This document shows positions 48,463-57,411 of a stretch of 64,000 nucleotides of DNA, piece by piece (the stretch's first letter is position 1; each line of letters starts with the position of its first letter). Source of the DNA: Rhodopseudomonas sp. BR0M22. GTDB lineage: Bacteria; Pseudomonadota; Alphaproteobacteria; Rhizobiales; Xanthobacteraceae. Both the position numbers and the translations under genes were made by a program. The notes beneath the pieces are model-generated. The model had not been told where the DNA came from and made no database searches. It saw only the letters and a list, made by a program, of their open reading frames with translations. The DNA lies in NCBI RefSeq assembly GCF_010907035.1, contig NZ_QUMK01000001.1:97064-161063 (forward strand), given 5' to 3'.

Positions 48463-49191
48463 ATGACCACCCTACCTCCCAGAATGCTGCCGAGTGGTGA
48501 TAGCGCGATCACCGTCGAGTTTGGCCGCGATATCAGCGACGAGTCCAACCGGCGCGTGCTCGCGCTCGACCGCAGGCTGACCCAGACGCCGATCGCCGGC
48601 ATTATCGAGACCGTCCCAACCTATCGTTCGCTGCTGGTGCACTACGATCCCGAAACCATCGGCTTTGCGGCGCTGTCCGAACACCTTGCGACGCTCGCAC
48701 TGTCGACCGACGACAGCGAGAATGCCGCCAAGAGACATTGGCGGATTCCGGTGTGCTACGGCGGCGAATACGGCATCGATCTGGAAGATGCAGCGCGAGG
48801 TTTGAACATGACTCCCGATGCGCTGGTCGCCCGCCACGTCGCGGGCAACTACCGCGTCGCGATGATCGGCTTCACGCCCGGCTGGTCGTATCTCTCCGGG
48901 CTCGATCCCGCGCTGGCGATGCCACGGCGGCAAGCGCCGCGGTTGCACACGCCGGCCGGCACGATCTCGGTCGGCGGCATCCAGACCGGAATCCAGTGTT
49001 TGCCCGGACCAAGCGGTTGGCATCTGCTCGGCCGCACACCGGTGCGAACCTATCAGTTGCATCGTGAGCCGATCTTTCTGCTCGAACCGGGCGATACGAT
49101 CAGCTTTGCGCGGATCGACGAGAAGGAATTTGCCGAGCGAGACGACGCCGCGTCCCGGGGAGATGTCGTCGCGGAATTGTTGAGCGCATGA
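48463..49191 (+). CDS. pxpB: 5-oxoprolinase subunit B (KipI-like)
   Basis: 242 residues. The carboxyltransferase subdomain 1 fold is shown by LPSGDSAITVEFG, RIPVCYGGEYGIDLEDAA, GFTPGWSYLSGLDP, PRLHTPAGTISVGGIQTGIQ and PGPSGWHLLGRTP. With PxpC and PxpA it forms the ATP-dependent 5-oxoprolinase that converts 5-oxoproline to glutamate. The stop overlaps the pxpC start (ATGA). Confidence 0.95.
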   Translation: MTTLPPRMLPSGDSAITVEFGRDISDESNRRVLALDRRLTQTPIAGIIETVPTYRSLLVHYDPETIGFAALSEHLATLALSTDDSENAAKRHWRIPVCYGGEYGIDLEDAARGLNMTPDALVARHVAGNYRVAMIGFTPGWSYLSGLDPALAMPRRQAPRLHTPAGTISVGGIQTGIQCLPGPSGWHLLGRTPVRTYQLHREPIFLLEPGDTISFARIDEKEFAERDDAASRGDVVAELLSA

Positions 49192-50198
49192 CGATACTGG
49201 TGATCGACAGCATAGGCCCGGCCACCTCCGTGCAGGATGCAGGGCGACATGGCGCACAGCGCTACGGTTTGACGCCGAGCGGCGCAATGGACCGTCTCTC
49301 GCTCGCTGCATCCAATGTGCTGGTCGGCAACGATCCGCTCGCGGCAGCGATCGAAGTGGGGCCACTGGGCGCGAAACTCAGCGTCCGCGACGGCGCGGTA
49401 CGGCTGGCGCTGACGGGAGCCGAACGGCCTGCAGCGCTGGATGGGGCGCCGCTCGCATTCAACGAATCCTTCGTCCTCAGCGAAGGCCAGGTCCTCACGC
49501 TCGGCGTGGCGCGTGGCGGCGTGTTCAGCTATCTGGCCATCGAAGGCGGCGTCAGCGGCGAGCCGATGTTCGGCAGCCTCGCAGTCAACGCGCGCGCAGG
49601 ACTCGGCAGCCCTTATCCACGAACGCTGCAGGCGGGCGACACCATCGCGGTCAAATCGGCGACGCCGGCGGTCGAACGCCGCCTCGATCTGCCCGAGCAG
49701 CTCGATGCGCCGATCCGCGTCGTCCTCGGTCCGCAGGACGATGAGTTCGGCGACGCGGTCGAGACGTTCCTGGCCGGCGAATGGACGATCTCGGCGACCA
49801 GCGACCGGATGGGTTATCGGCTCGAGGGGCCGCAGATCTCGCATCTCCACGGCCACAACATCGTCTCGGACGGCACCGTCGACGGCAGCATCCAAGTGCC
49901 CGGCTCTGGCCAGCCGATCGTGCTGATGCCGGATCGCGGCACCAGCGGCGGCTATCCGAAGATCGCCACCGTGATCTCAGCCGATCTCGGCCGGTTGGCG
50001 CAGCGGCAACCCGGGCGCCCCTTCCGCTTTCAGGCGGTGAGCGTCGAAGACGCACAAGCTGCTTATCGCGCGATGGCCAAGCTGATCCGCTCGCTGCCCG
50101 ACCTGCCGCGCGAGGCGCAGCACGCCGCCATCGACCTCGACGCGCTGCTCTCCGCCAACGTCGCCGGCACAGCGATCGACGCGCTGACGGCGGAGTAA
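49188..50198 (+). CDS. pxpC: 5-oxoprolinase subunit C (KipA-like, biotin-dependent carboxyltransferase family)
   Basis: 336 residues. The carboxyltransferase subdomain 2 fold: SVQDAGRHGAQRYGLTPSGAMDRLSLAASNVLVGN at the start, then VARGGVFSYLAIEGGV and the C-terminal GTSGGYPKIATVISADLGRLAQRQPG. It follows pxpB with a 4-bp overlap and precedes pxpA by 27 bp. It supplies the ATP-dependent step with PxpB. Confidence 0.95.
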   Translation: MTILVIDSIGPATSVQDAGRHGAQRYGLTPSGAMDRLSLAASNVLVGNDPLAAAIEVGPLGAKLSVRDGAVRLALTGAERPAALDGAPLAFNESFVLSEGQVLTLGVARGGVFSYLAIEGGVSGEPMFGSLAVNARAGLGSPYPRTLQAGDTIAVKSATPAVERRLDLPEQLDAPIRVVLGPQDDEFGDAVETFLAGEWTISATSDRMGYRLEGPQISHLHGHNIVSDGTVDGSIQVPGSGQPIVLMPDRGTSGGYPKIATVISADLGRLAQRQPGRPFRFQAVSVEDAQAAYRAMAKLIRSLPDLPREAQHAAIDLDALLSANVAGTAIDALTAE

Positions 50199-50225
50199 TC
50201 GACTCAGACTACGGGACTAATCGAG

Positions 50226-50990
50226 ATGAAGATCGATCTGAACTGCGACCTTGGCGAAGGTTTTGGCGTCTGGCAGATGGGTGACGATGCGGCGATGATG
50301 CAGATCGCCACCAGCGTCAACATCGCCTGCGGCTTCCATGCCGGCGATCCGGACATCATGCACGCGACCGTCAAACTGGCGAAGCAGAACGGAGTCGCGA
50401 TCGGCGCGCATCCGGGCTTCCGCGACCTGCACGGCTTCGGCCGCCGGCCGGTGCCGGGGATCACCGCGGCCGAGATCGAAAACCTCGTCGCCTATCAGAT
50501 CGGTGCGCTGCAGGCGGTCGCGGCCCTCGCCGGCCACAAGGTGACCCACGTCAAGGCACACGGCGCGCTGTCCAACGTCGCCTGCGAAGACGACATGACT
50601 GCGCGTGCCATCGCGTCGGCGATCAAGGCCGTCGATCGGTCACTGGTGTTCGTCGTGCTGGCGAACTCCAAACTCATGCTGGCGGGCGAAGCCACCGGTT
50701 TGCCGCTGGCGCACGAAGTGTTCGCCGATCGGGCCTACGAGGACGACGGCAATCTAGTGTCGCGCAAGAAGCCCGGCGCAGTGCTGCACGACCCCGATGA
50801 GATTGCCGAACGCGTGCTGCGAATGGCGCAGGACGGCGCCGTCGTCTCGGTCACCGGCAAGGTGATCAAGATGCGGACCGACACGGTGTGCATCCACGGC
50901 GATACCAAAGGCGCGGTCGAGATCGCGCGCGGCGTCCGCCGCAAGCTGGAAGCCAACGGCATCGCCGTCGCGCCCTTTGCGGGGACCTGA
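50226..50990 (+). CDS. pxpA: 5-oxoprolinase subunit A (LamB/YcsF family)
   Basis: 254 residues. It opens with [16 protein letters not shown], the YcsF hallmark, then [39 protein letters not shown] and [18 protein letters not shown]. It is the hydrolytic subunit of the prokaryotic 5-oxoprolinase. The set pxpB-pxpC-pxpA is complete and in the usual order. Confidence 0.96.
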   Translation: MKIDLNCDLGEGFGVWQMGDDAAMMQIATSVNIACGFHAGDPDIMHATVKLAKQNGVAIGAHPGFRDLHGFGRRPVPGITAAEIENLVAYQIGALQAVAALAGHKVTHVKAHGALSNVACEDDMTARAIASAIKAVDRSLVFVVLANSKLMLAGEATGLPLAHEVFADRAYEDDGNLVSRKKPGAVLHDPDEIAERVLRMAQDGAVVSVTGKVIKMRTDTVCIHGDTKGAVEIARGVRRKLEANGIAVAPFAGT

Positions 50991-51005
50991 CGCCTGCGGC
51001 CGGCG

Positions 51006-51857
51006 CTACGCCCCGGCCAGCGCCAACAACTCCGCCGTCAGTGCGCCATCGCCGCTCCATTCATCCAGAATGGAGAAGTGGTGATGCCGCGGCAGGATGC
51101 TCAGAGTGATGGGCAATCCTGCCCGCGCGGCGACGTTGGAATAATCCAGCGACTGCCGCTGCAATTCCGGCAATTCGTCGCCGCCGACCAGCAGCGATTG
51201 CGCCGCCGTGCCGAGACGTGTGCGGCGGATCGGGCTCAAGATCTCGATCTCCTGCCGGTCGAGGCCTAGCGCCTCGTCGAGATAGCAGAGCGCAATCGGC
51301 TCGAGATCGAAGATGCCGCTGATGCACACCGCGCCTCGGACTGCGGAATGCGCACTCGCCACCGACGCCAGATGCCCGCCCGCGGACCAGCCGCTGACCA
51401 CCAGCCTGCGCCGGTCGAAGCCGAATCGCTCGGTGTCGGCAGCCAGTACGTCGAGGGCCAGATCGACCTCGGCGACGATGTCCGACAGCCGCGCCGCAGG
51501 CGCCAGCGTGTAGCCGACCACGGCGACATCGATGCCGTGCGCGTTGGGGCCATCGGCAACGAAGGAAAACATCTCCTTCGAATTGCGCTGCCAATAGCCG
51601 CCGTGCAGAAACACCAGCAGCGGTGCGCCCGTTTGGCCCGAGGCAAAATAATCGAGCGAAGTTCGCTCGCGATCCGCATAAGGGATATCGAGCCGCGCTC
51701 CGGGACCGGCGCGGCGGACGGCGCTGCGCTCGCGCCAGCGCTCCAACCATTGCGGGCTGTCGACCACTGCCGCGCTGTTGTTGTAGGCGGCATCGAGCGC
51801 CGCGCGATCCATCCCGCGATAGATCGTTCGCGAGGTTTCAGGGGCTGACAGGTCCAC
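51006..51857 (-). CDS. Alpha/beta hydrolase (arylformamidase/esterase-like)
   Basis: About 283 residues if it starts at GTG 51857, one base past the ABC ATPase stop. An ATG at 51902 (44-bp overlap) and one at 51812 are alternatives, none with a clear ribosome binding site. The oxyanion-hole motif HGGYW and the nucleophile elbow GWSAGG place it with kynurenine-formamidase/BD-FAE-type hydrolases. HHHFSIL near the end carries the likely catalytic His. It is the last gene of the ABC transporter operon, facing pxpA. Confidence 0.85.
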   Translation of the reverse strand: MDLSAPETSRTIYRGMDRAALDAAYNNSAAVVDSPQWLERWRERSAVRRAGPGARLDIPYADRERTSLDYFASGQTGAPLLVFLHGGYWQRNSKEMFSFVADGPNAHGIDVAVVGYTLAPAARLSDIVAEVDLALDVLAADTERFGFDRRRLVVSGWSAGGHLASVASAHSAVRGAVCISGIFDLEPIALCYLDEALGLDRQEIEILSPIRRTRLGTAAQSLLVGGDELPELQRQSLDYSNVAARAGLPITLSILPRHHHFSILDEWSGDGALTAELLALAGA

Positions 51858-51858
51858 T

Positions 51859-52677
51859 TCAGGAATCCGCCGTCGCTGCAACCTTGCGGCCTCCGCCGAC
51901 ATGGCTGGTGAGTTGCTGCGTGATGCTGCGCCGAAGCCTGTTGAACTCGACCGACGCCACGTCGCGCGGCCGAGGCAACTCGATCTCGACGTCTTGGTCG
52001 ATCCGGCCCGGCGACGAGCTCATCACCACGACCCGATCGGCGAGCAGAACCGCTTCCTCCACCGAATGGGTGACGAAGATCACCGTCAGCTTGGTGGTGC
52101 GCCAGATCTCGATCAGTTCCTCCTGCAGCGCTGCGCGTGTCAGCGCATCGAGCGCGCCGAACGGCTCGTCCATCAACAGGATGTCGGCGTCGTTGGCGAG
52201 AACCCGCGCGATCGCCACCCGCTGCTTCATGCCGCCGGAGAGCTGGTGCGGATAACGGTCGGCAAACGCGGTCAGGCCGACCATCGCCATGAACCGATCG
52301 GTGAGCTTGTCGACCTCCTGCGACGCGACGCGGCGATGGCTGGGGCCGAAGCCGATGTTCTGCCGCACCGTCAGCCAGGGAAACAGCGCGTAGTCTTGAA
52401 ACACCATGCCGCGGTCCGGCCCTGGTCCCCTCACCTCGCAACCGTACACGCCCACAGAGCCCTGCGTCGCCTCCTCGAACCCGGCGATGATCCGCAGCAA
52501 CGTCGACTTGCCGCAGCCGGACGCGCCGAGCAGGCAGATGAACTCGCCCTTGCGCACGGTGAGATCGACGCTGCGCAGCGCTTCGACCGGACCGTTCGAG
52601 GCCTGATAGACTTTGTTGAGACCGCTCACCTCGAGAATGACCGGCGGCGCATCGCGATTGGTCGTTGCATCAAGCAT
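51859..52677 (-). CDS. ABC transporter ATPase, NitT/TauT family
   Basis: 272 residues. Walker A GASGCGKST, Q-loop MVFQDYALFPWLTV, signature LSGGMKQRVAIARVLA, Walker B ILLMDEPFGALD and H-loop FVTHSVEEA. It is the SsuB/TauB/NrtD type. It overlaps the permease gene by 8 bp. It energises uptake of a small organic solute. Confidence 0.95.
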   Translation of the reverse strand: MLDATTNRDAPPVILEVSGLNKVYQASNGPVEALRSVDLTVRKGEFICLLGASGCGKSTLLRIIAGFEEATQGSVGVYGCEVRGPGPDRGMVFQDYALFPWLTVRQNIGFGPSHRRVASQEVDKLTDRFMAMVGLTAFADRYPHQLSGGMKQRVAIARVLANDADILLMDEPFGALDALTRAALQEELIEIWRTTKLTVIFVTHSVEEAVLLADRVVVMSSSPGRIDQDVEIELPRPRDVASVEFNRLRRSITQQLTSHVGGGRKVAATADS

Positions 52678-53554
52678 GGTGCTGCGGACTCCAACGCAGG
52701 AAGTAGTTGCTGAGCATCACCAGGATTCGATCGGAGAGGAATCCAGTGATGCCGATGATGATCATGCCCGTGATGACGAGATCGGTGCGCGACAGCGTGC
52801 GCCCATCCATGATCACCGCGCCGAGGCCTTCGGGCACGCCGGTCATCTCCCCGACCACGATCAGGATCCAGGCGAACGACGCGCCGAGCCGGAGGCCGTT
52901 GAAGATGCTCGGCAGTGCCGCCGGCAGCACGACGGATCTGAACAGCTGCGGCCCGCTGCAGCCGAGCATGCCGGCCGCCTCGAACAACCGCGCGTCGACC
53001 GACTTCACGCCGAACACAGTGTTGAGCAGGATCGGATAGAACGCGCCGAGGAACACCAGGAACACCGCCGATTTCGGTCCAAGCCCGAAGAAGATCATCG
53101 ACAGCGGCAGCCAGGCAGTCACCGGGATCGGCCGCAGCAGCGACAGCATCGGATCGAGCATCGCCCGCAGCAGCGGAATCCGGCCGAGCATCAAGCCGAG
53201 CGGGATTCCGAGCAGCGCGGCAAGAATGAACCCGCCATAGACCCGCTGCACCGACTTCCAGAAGTGGATCGGAAGGCTGCCGCTGTAGGCGTCGTCGTAG
53301 ATCCCGCCGAAGGCGAAATCCCACATCATCACCGCCACACCGAATGGCGACGGGATCAGACGTGTTCCGGTCCAGCGAACCATCAGGTCCCATAGAACCA
53401 GCAGGCTGACCGGCACCACCAGCGCGAGCGCGATCGTGCGCAGACGCGGCCAGAGTCCGTTCGCGCGATGGGCGCTGCCGCGCGCGAGCGCGGCAGGCTT
53501 TTTGGTGGGCGGTGCAGTCATGGCCGGGCCGGCAACGGTGCTCTCGAAGCTCAT
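52670..53554 (-). CDS. ABC transporter permease, NitT/TauT family
   Basis: 294 residues with about six membrane helices. The EAA loop reads EAAGMLGCSGPQLFRSVVLPAALPSIFNGLRLG. The SsuC/TauC-type layout is clear. A polar N-terminal region of about 35 residues precedes the first helix. It lies 7 bp after the binding-protein gene and overlaps the ATPase gene. Confidence 0.94.
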   Translation of the reverse strand: MSFESTVAGPAMTAPPTKKPAALARGSAHRANGLWPRLRTIALALVVPVSLLVLWDLMVRWTGTRLIPSPFGVAVMMWDFAFGGIYDDAYSGSLPIHFWKSVQRVYGGFILAALLGIPLGLMLGRIPLLRAMLDPMLSLLRPIPVTAWLPLSMIFFGLGPKSAVFLVFLGAFYPILLNTVFGVKSVDARLFEAAGMLGCSGPQLFRSVVLPAALPSIFNGLRLGASFAWILIVVGEMTGVPEGLGAVIMDGRTLSRTDLVITGMIIIGITGFLSDRILVMLSNYFLRWSPQHHA

Positions 53555-53561
53555 CGGCCCC

Positions 53562-54518
53562 TCACGATCCGGAGATGGCCTTGACTAAGCTCGGATCGAT
53601 GAACGACTTGTAGTCGGGCAACTGCCGGATCTGCTTCTTTTCCAGCATCTGCGTGCCGTAGTAGTTCGCCTGTTTCAGAAACTTGTTGTCGATATTCCAG
53701 GTCAGCTCGACATTCGGAGCGGCCTTCTCGATCGACGGCTTCTGCTGCCCGAGTTTCTGCATCGCCATCTCGACGAAGGCATCGCGATTGCTCATCGCGT
53801 ATTCGCTCGCCTTGCGATGCACCTTGAGCAACGTGCGGACCAGCTCCGGGTCCTTCTCGATCAGCTCGCGGCGGGTGGTGAGCACCATGTTCAGCGAGCC
53901 GGTCGGGGTGGAGTACGGATACTCGACGATCTTGCCGACGCCGCTGGCGAGGCTGATGCCGGCGGCCGGCTCGGCGCCGACATAGGCGTCGATGTCGCCG
54001 CGGGCGAGCGCCGGCGCCATGTCGCTGAACGACACGCGGACCGATTGGATGTCCTTGACGGTCATGCCCTCGGCGGCGAGGCGATCGAGGATCACCACTT
54101 CCTGGGTCGATCCCGGCCAGATCGCGACCCGTTTGCCCTTGAGGTCCTTGATGCTGTTGATGCCGGAGTCCTTGCCGGCCACCACCGCCATGCCACGGTT
54201 GCAGGCGGCGCCGATCACCACGACGGGCTCGCCGTTGGCGCCACCCAGCGTTGCGGCCGCAAGGCCGAAGATGCCGAAATCGACCGATCCGGTGACCACG
54301 GCGTTCTTGCCGTCGGTCGGGCTCTCGAACGGAACCACCACGAACTTGTATCCGGCCGGCGCGAACTTCTCGTAGAAATACGGGCTGATGCCGTGAATGA
54401 GCTTCAGCGTCCCGACCTTGATGACGCGCTCCTCCGCAGACGCGGTCAGCGCTGTCGAAACGAGCGCGGTCGCGGCGATCGCGAGGCGGATGAAGTGTCG
54501 TCTGGTGGTTCTGTGCAT
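53562..54518 (-). CDS. ABC transporter periplasmic binding protein, NitT/TauT family
   Basis: 318 residues from ATG 54518 (GAGGAAG upstream). The signal sequence MHRTTRRHFIRLAIAAT has a twin-arginine look and ends near ALTASAEE. The mature part is an SsuA/NMT1-like type II binding fold (KVGTLKLIHGISPYFYEKF, GSVDFGIFGLAAAT, DLKGKRVAIWPGSTQEVVILD, RGDIDAYVGAEPAAGISL). It is first in the transporter operon, divergent from a LysR gene. The ligand is unknown. Confidence 0.94.
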   Translation of the reverse strand: MHRTTRRHFIRLAIAATALVSTALTASAEERVIKVGTLKLIHGISPYFYEKFAPAGYKFVVVPFESPTDGKNAVVTGSVDFGIFGLAAATLGGANGEPVVVIGAACNRGMAVVAGKDSGINSIKDLKGKRVAIWPGSTQEVVILDRLAAEGMTVKDIQSVRVSFSDMAPALARGDIDAYVGAEPAAGISLASGVGKIVEYPYSTPTGSLNMVLTTRRELIEKDPELVRTLLKVHRKASEYAMSNRDAFVEMAMQKLGQQKPSIEKAAPNVELTWNIDNKFLKQANYYGTQMLEKKQIRQLPDYKSFIDPSLVKAISGS

Positions 54519-54565
54519 GGCTTCCTCGCTGATGATCCCGGCGAGAGCCACTGTAGTTGCGACGC

Positions 54566-54585
54566 AATAACCTGCGAAATTTATT
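54566..54585. promoter_or_regulatory. Possible LysR-type operator
   Basis: AATAA-N10-TTATT forms a small inverted repeat in the 103-bp gap between the binding-protein and LysR genes. LysR sites often have A/T-rich interrupted dyads near the regulator start. This is a weak but well-placed candidate. Confidence 0.35.
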
Positions 54586-54621
54586 GTTTATATCGATTTT
54601 ATAAGCGCGCTAAATAGAACC

Positions 54622-55536
54622 ATGCTCGCACCGCTCGACCTCCGCCTTCTGCAGACCTTCATTGTCCTGGTTCAGACCGGCAGTTTCTCCGAGACGTCGC
54701 GCCGGCTGGGCCGAACCCAACCTGCCGTCAGCCTGCAGCTCAACCGCCTCGAGGAGGCGACCGGCGCCCCGCTGTTCACCAAGGTCGGGCGCAAACTGGT
54801 GCTGACCAATCATGGTGAGCTGGTGCTCGGCTATGCCCGCACCATCATGGGGCTGCAGGACGAATTGCGCGCACGCCTCGCCGCGCCAAAGCTCGACGGC
54901 TCCGTGGTTCTGGGCATGCCGGACCTCTACGCGGCCTATCTGCTACCTGGAATTCTCTCCGATTTCCGGAGCGCCTATCCCAACGTCGACGTCGAATTGA
55001 AATGCGCGCTGTCGAGCAAGCTGATGGCCTCCGTCGAGCGCGCCGAGATCGACCTGGCGATCGTCACCGGCATGCCGGCGTTCAAGGTGGGAGAGTTGGT
55101 GGCCCAGGAGGATCTGGTCTGGGTGACGTCGGAGCGCGGCTCGATCCACCTTGAAAACCCTGTGCCGTTGGCGATGCTGCCGCCGGGAAACATCTTTCGC
55201 GACTATGGGCTGATGGCCCTCGAAAGCATCGGCCGAACTTGGCGGCTGAGCTGCATCAGCGAGAGCATCAGCGGGATTCAAGCCGCCGTGTTCGCCGGCA
55301 TTGCGGTGAGTGTCGTTGGAAAAAGCTCCGTGCTGCCGGGGATGCGCGTTCTCGGCCGCGGCGACACGTTTCCAGGACTGCCGAAGGTCGATCTCGTGCT
55401 GTATCGTTCAGCGCGGAGCGCAAGTCCCGTGGCCGAAGCGCTCGCCAGCGTCATCGTCCGCCACTTCGCGAATTCGGCGCTGGCGCCGACCGCTAGGGTG
55501 GTCCGCACCCAAGCCGGCAGCGGCTCGCACGACTAG
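54622..55536 (+). CDS. LysR-family transcriptional regulator
   Basis: 304 residues. The N-terminal winged HTH (LDLRLLQTFIVLVQTGSFSETSRRLGRTQPAVSLQLNRLEEATGAPLF) is followed by the type II periplasmic-like ligand domain. It is divergent from the ABC transporter operon and most likely controls it. The inducer may be the transported compound. Confidence 0.95.
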   Translation: MLAPLDLRLLQTFIVLVQTGSFSETSRRLGRTQPAVSLQLNRLEEATGAPLFTKVGRKLVLTNHGELVLGYARTIMGLQDELRARLAAPKLDGSVVLGMPDLYAAYLLPGILSDFRSAYPNVDVELKCALSSKLMASVERAEIDLAIVTGMPAFKVGELVAQEDLVWVTSERGSIHLENPVPLAMLPPGNIFRDYGLMALESIGRTWRLSCISESISGIQAAVFAGIAVSVVGKSSVLPGMRVLGRGDTFPGLPKVDLVLYRSARSASPVAEALASVIVRHFANSALAPTARVVRTQAGSGSHD

Positions 55537-55546
55537 CGTAACGCCG

Positions 55547-55696
55547 TCAAGGCAACCGCAACTGCGGGGCAGCGACCACGATCGCGGCAATCAAGCCGAA
55601 CGCCGCTCCAAGCATCAGCAGATGCACATTGGCCAGGAAGGACGGCCAGATTCGATCGCGCCGGATCAACGTCGCTGATGTGTTGTGCCGTCGCAT
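55547..55696 (-). CDS. Small membrane protein (49 residues)
   Basis: 49 residues with one membrane helix (VHLLMLGAAFGLIAAIVVAA). It opens with a basic segment (MRRHNTSATLIRRDRIWPSFLAN). A GGGAGA site precedes ATG 55696 by a suitable distance. No family was recognised. It is convergent with the LysR gene, 10 bp from its stop. Confidence 0.5.
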   Translation of the reverse strand: MRRHNTSATLIRRDRIWPSFLANVHLLMLGAAFGLIAAIVVAAPQLRLP

Positions 55697-55928
55697 TGGT
55701 CTATCTCCCGGTTCCTGACGACCCAAGAAAAGCCCGAACGCCTCGGGTGACAAGGCGGCCAGCGAAATAACAACACAATCGCTGTCCGGATCCCGGAACC
55801 TGGAAAAAACCCCTCTCCCGGAACCGGATCGAGGGCAGCTATTCTCGGAGCGAGGACCCCTGCCCGCCTTGCCAGCATCGCCGATCCGGTTTAGCTCCTG
55901 CACCATTCCAATCAGGCAGTTTCGATCC

Positions 55929-57254
55929 ATGCAGCAGGCCGCCGCGCCCAAAATCAGTTTTGTCTCGCTGGGTTGCCCCAAGGCCCTGGTCGATTCCGAG
56001 CGCATCATCACCCGGTTGCGGGCCGAGGGTTACGAGCTCGCGCGCAAGCACGACGGCGCCGACCTCGTGATCGTCAACACCTGCGGCTTCCTGGACAGTG
56101 CCAAGCAGGAATCGCTGGCCGCGATCGGCGAAGCGATGGCGAGCAACGGCAAGGTGATCGTCACCGGCTGCATGGGCGCCGAGCCGGAACAGATCGAAGC
56201 CGCCTACCCCGGCGTGCTGTCGATCACCGGCCCACAGCAGTACGAGAGCGTGCTCGACGCCGTGCATCGCGCCCGGCCAGCGCTGCACAATCCGCATCTC
56301 GATCTGGTGCCGCCGCAGGGCATCCGGCTGACGCCCCGGCATTACGCTTACTTGAAGATCTCCGAAGGCTGCAACAACCGCTGTAGCTTCTGCATCATTC
56401 CTAAACTGCGCGGCGACCTCGCATCGCGAACCGCCGCAGACGTCCTCCGCGAAGCCGAGAAACTGGTGGCCGCCGGCGTCAAAGAGCTGCTGGTGATCTC
56501 GCAGGATACTTCTGCCTACGGCGTCGATTTGAAGTACGCGGAAAGCCAGTGGAAGGATCGCACCGTCCGCGCCAAATTCCTCGACCTGGCCAGCGAGCTC
56601 GGCGAACTGGGCGCCTGGGTGAGGCTGCACTACGTCTATCCGTACCCGCACGTCGACGAAGTGATCGGCTTGATGGCGGACGGCAAGGTGCTGCCCTATC
56701 TCGACATCCCGTTCCAGCACGCCAGCCCGGACGTGCTGAAACTGATGAAGCGCCCGGCCGCTCAGGACAAGACACTCGACCGGATCAAGCTCTGGCGCGA
56801 GCAGTGCCCGGATCTGGCGCTGCGCTCGACCTTCATTGTGGGCTTCCCCGGCGAGACCGAGCGCGATTTCGAGTTCCTGCTCGACTGGCTCGACGAAGCA
56901 GAAATCGATCGTCTCGGCGCGTTCAAATACGAGCCGGTCGCCGGCGCACCGTCCAATGCCCTGCCCGATCAGATCGCGGACGAGGTCAAGCAGGAGCGCT
57001 GGAACAGGCTGATGGCGCGGCAGCAGGCGATCTCGGCGCGCCGCCTGAAGCGCAAGGTCGGCACGCGGCAGCAGGTGATCATCGACGAGATCGGCCCGAC
57101 CGTCGCCAAGGGCCGCTCGAAGGCCGATGCGCCGGAGATCGACGGTGCCGTCTATCTGTCGAGCCGCCGCCCCTTGCGCGTCGGCGAAATCGTCACCGCC
57201 AAGATCGACCGCGCCGACGCCTACGACCTGCACGGGACGGTGGCGGGGTTCTAA
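55929..57254 (+). CDS. rimO: Ribosomal protein S12 methylthiotransferase
   Basis: 441 residues from ATG 55929. The UPF0004 domain ([36 protein letters not shown]) holds three Cys for one cluster. The radical-SAM motif is in [18 protein letters not shown], and a C-terminal TRAM domain starts near [10 protein letters not shown]. It methylthiolates Asp on S12. [12 protein letters not shown] distinguishes it from MiaB. Confidence 0.97.
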   Translation: MQQAAAPKISFVSLGCPKALVDSERIITRLRAEGYELARKHDGADLVIVNTCGFLDSAKQESLAAIGEAMASNGKVIVTGCMGAEPEQIEAAYPGVLSITGPQQYESVLDAVHRARPALHNPHLDLVPPQGIRLTPRHYAYLKISEGCNNRCSFCIIPKLRGDLASRTAADVLREAEKLVAAGVKELLVISQDTSAYGVDLKYAESQWKDRTVRAKFLDLASELGELGAWVRLHYVYPYPHVDEVIGLMADGKVLPYLDIPFQHASPDVLKLMKRPAAQDKTLDRIKLWREQCPDLALRSTFIVGFPGETERDFEFLLDWLDEAEIDRLGAFKYEPVAGAPSNALPDQIADEVKQERWNRLMARQQAISARRLKRKVGTRQQVIIDEIGPTVAKGRSKADAPEIDGAVYLSSRRPLRVGEIVTAKIDRADAYDLHGTVAGF

Positions 57255-57279
57255 GCAGCAACAGCTACTACACACACCC

Positions 57280-57380
57280 AGGTCATCGCCTGGCTTGTCC
57301 GGGCGACTCAGTATTCCAGAGAGCTGATTGCTTTACACCAGCGCTCTGGAATACTGGGCCCTCCGCTTTCGCGGAGGGCG
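57280..57380. repeat. Palindromic intergenic repeat (rimO-qor gap)
   Basis: CAGTATTCCAGAG (57309-57321) pairs with CTCTGGAATACTG (57344-57356), followed by a GCCCTCCGCTTTCGCGGAGGGC hairpin. The GTCCGGGCGAC lead-in is typical of the repeat class. It lies between convergent genes and lacks a U tract, so it is a repeat rather than a standard terminator. Confidence 0.6.
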
Positions 57381-57411
57381 ACGGCTCGTTGTGGCGCGAT
57401 GTTGTGAGACC

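Noticed and set aside
57309..57375. Hairpins between rimO and the quinone oxidoreductase gene as a bidirectional terminator.
   Set aside because: No U tract follows on either strand, and the sequence matches the dispersed repeat style.
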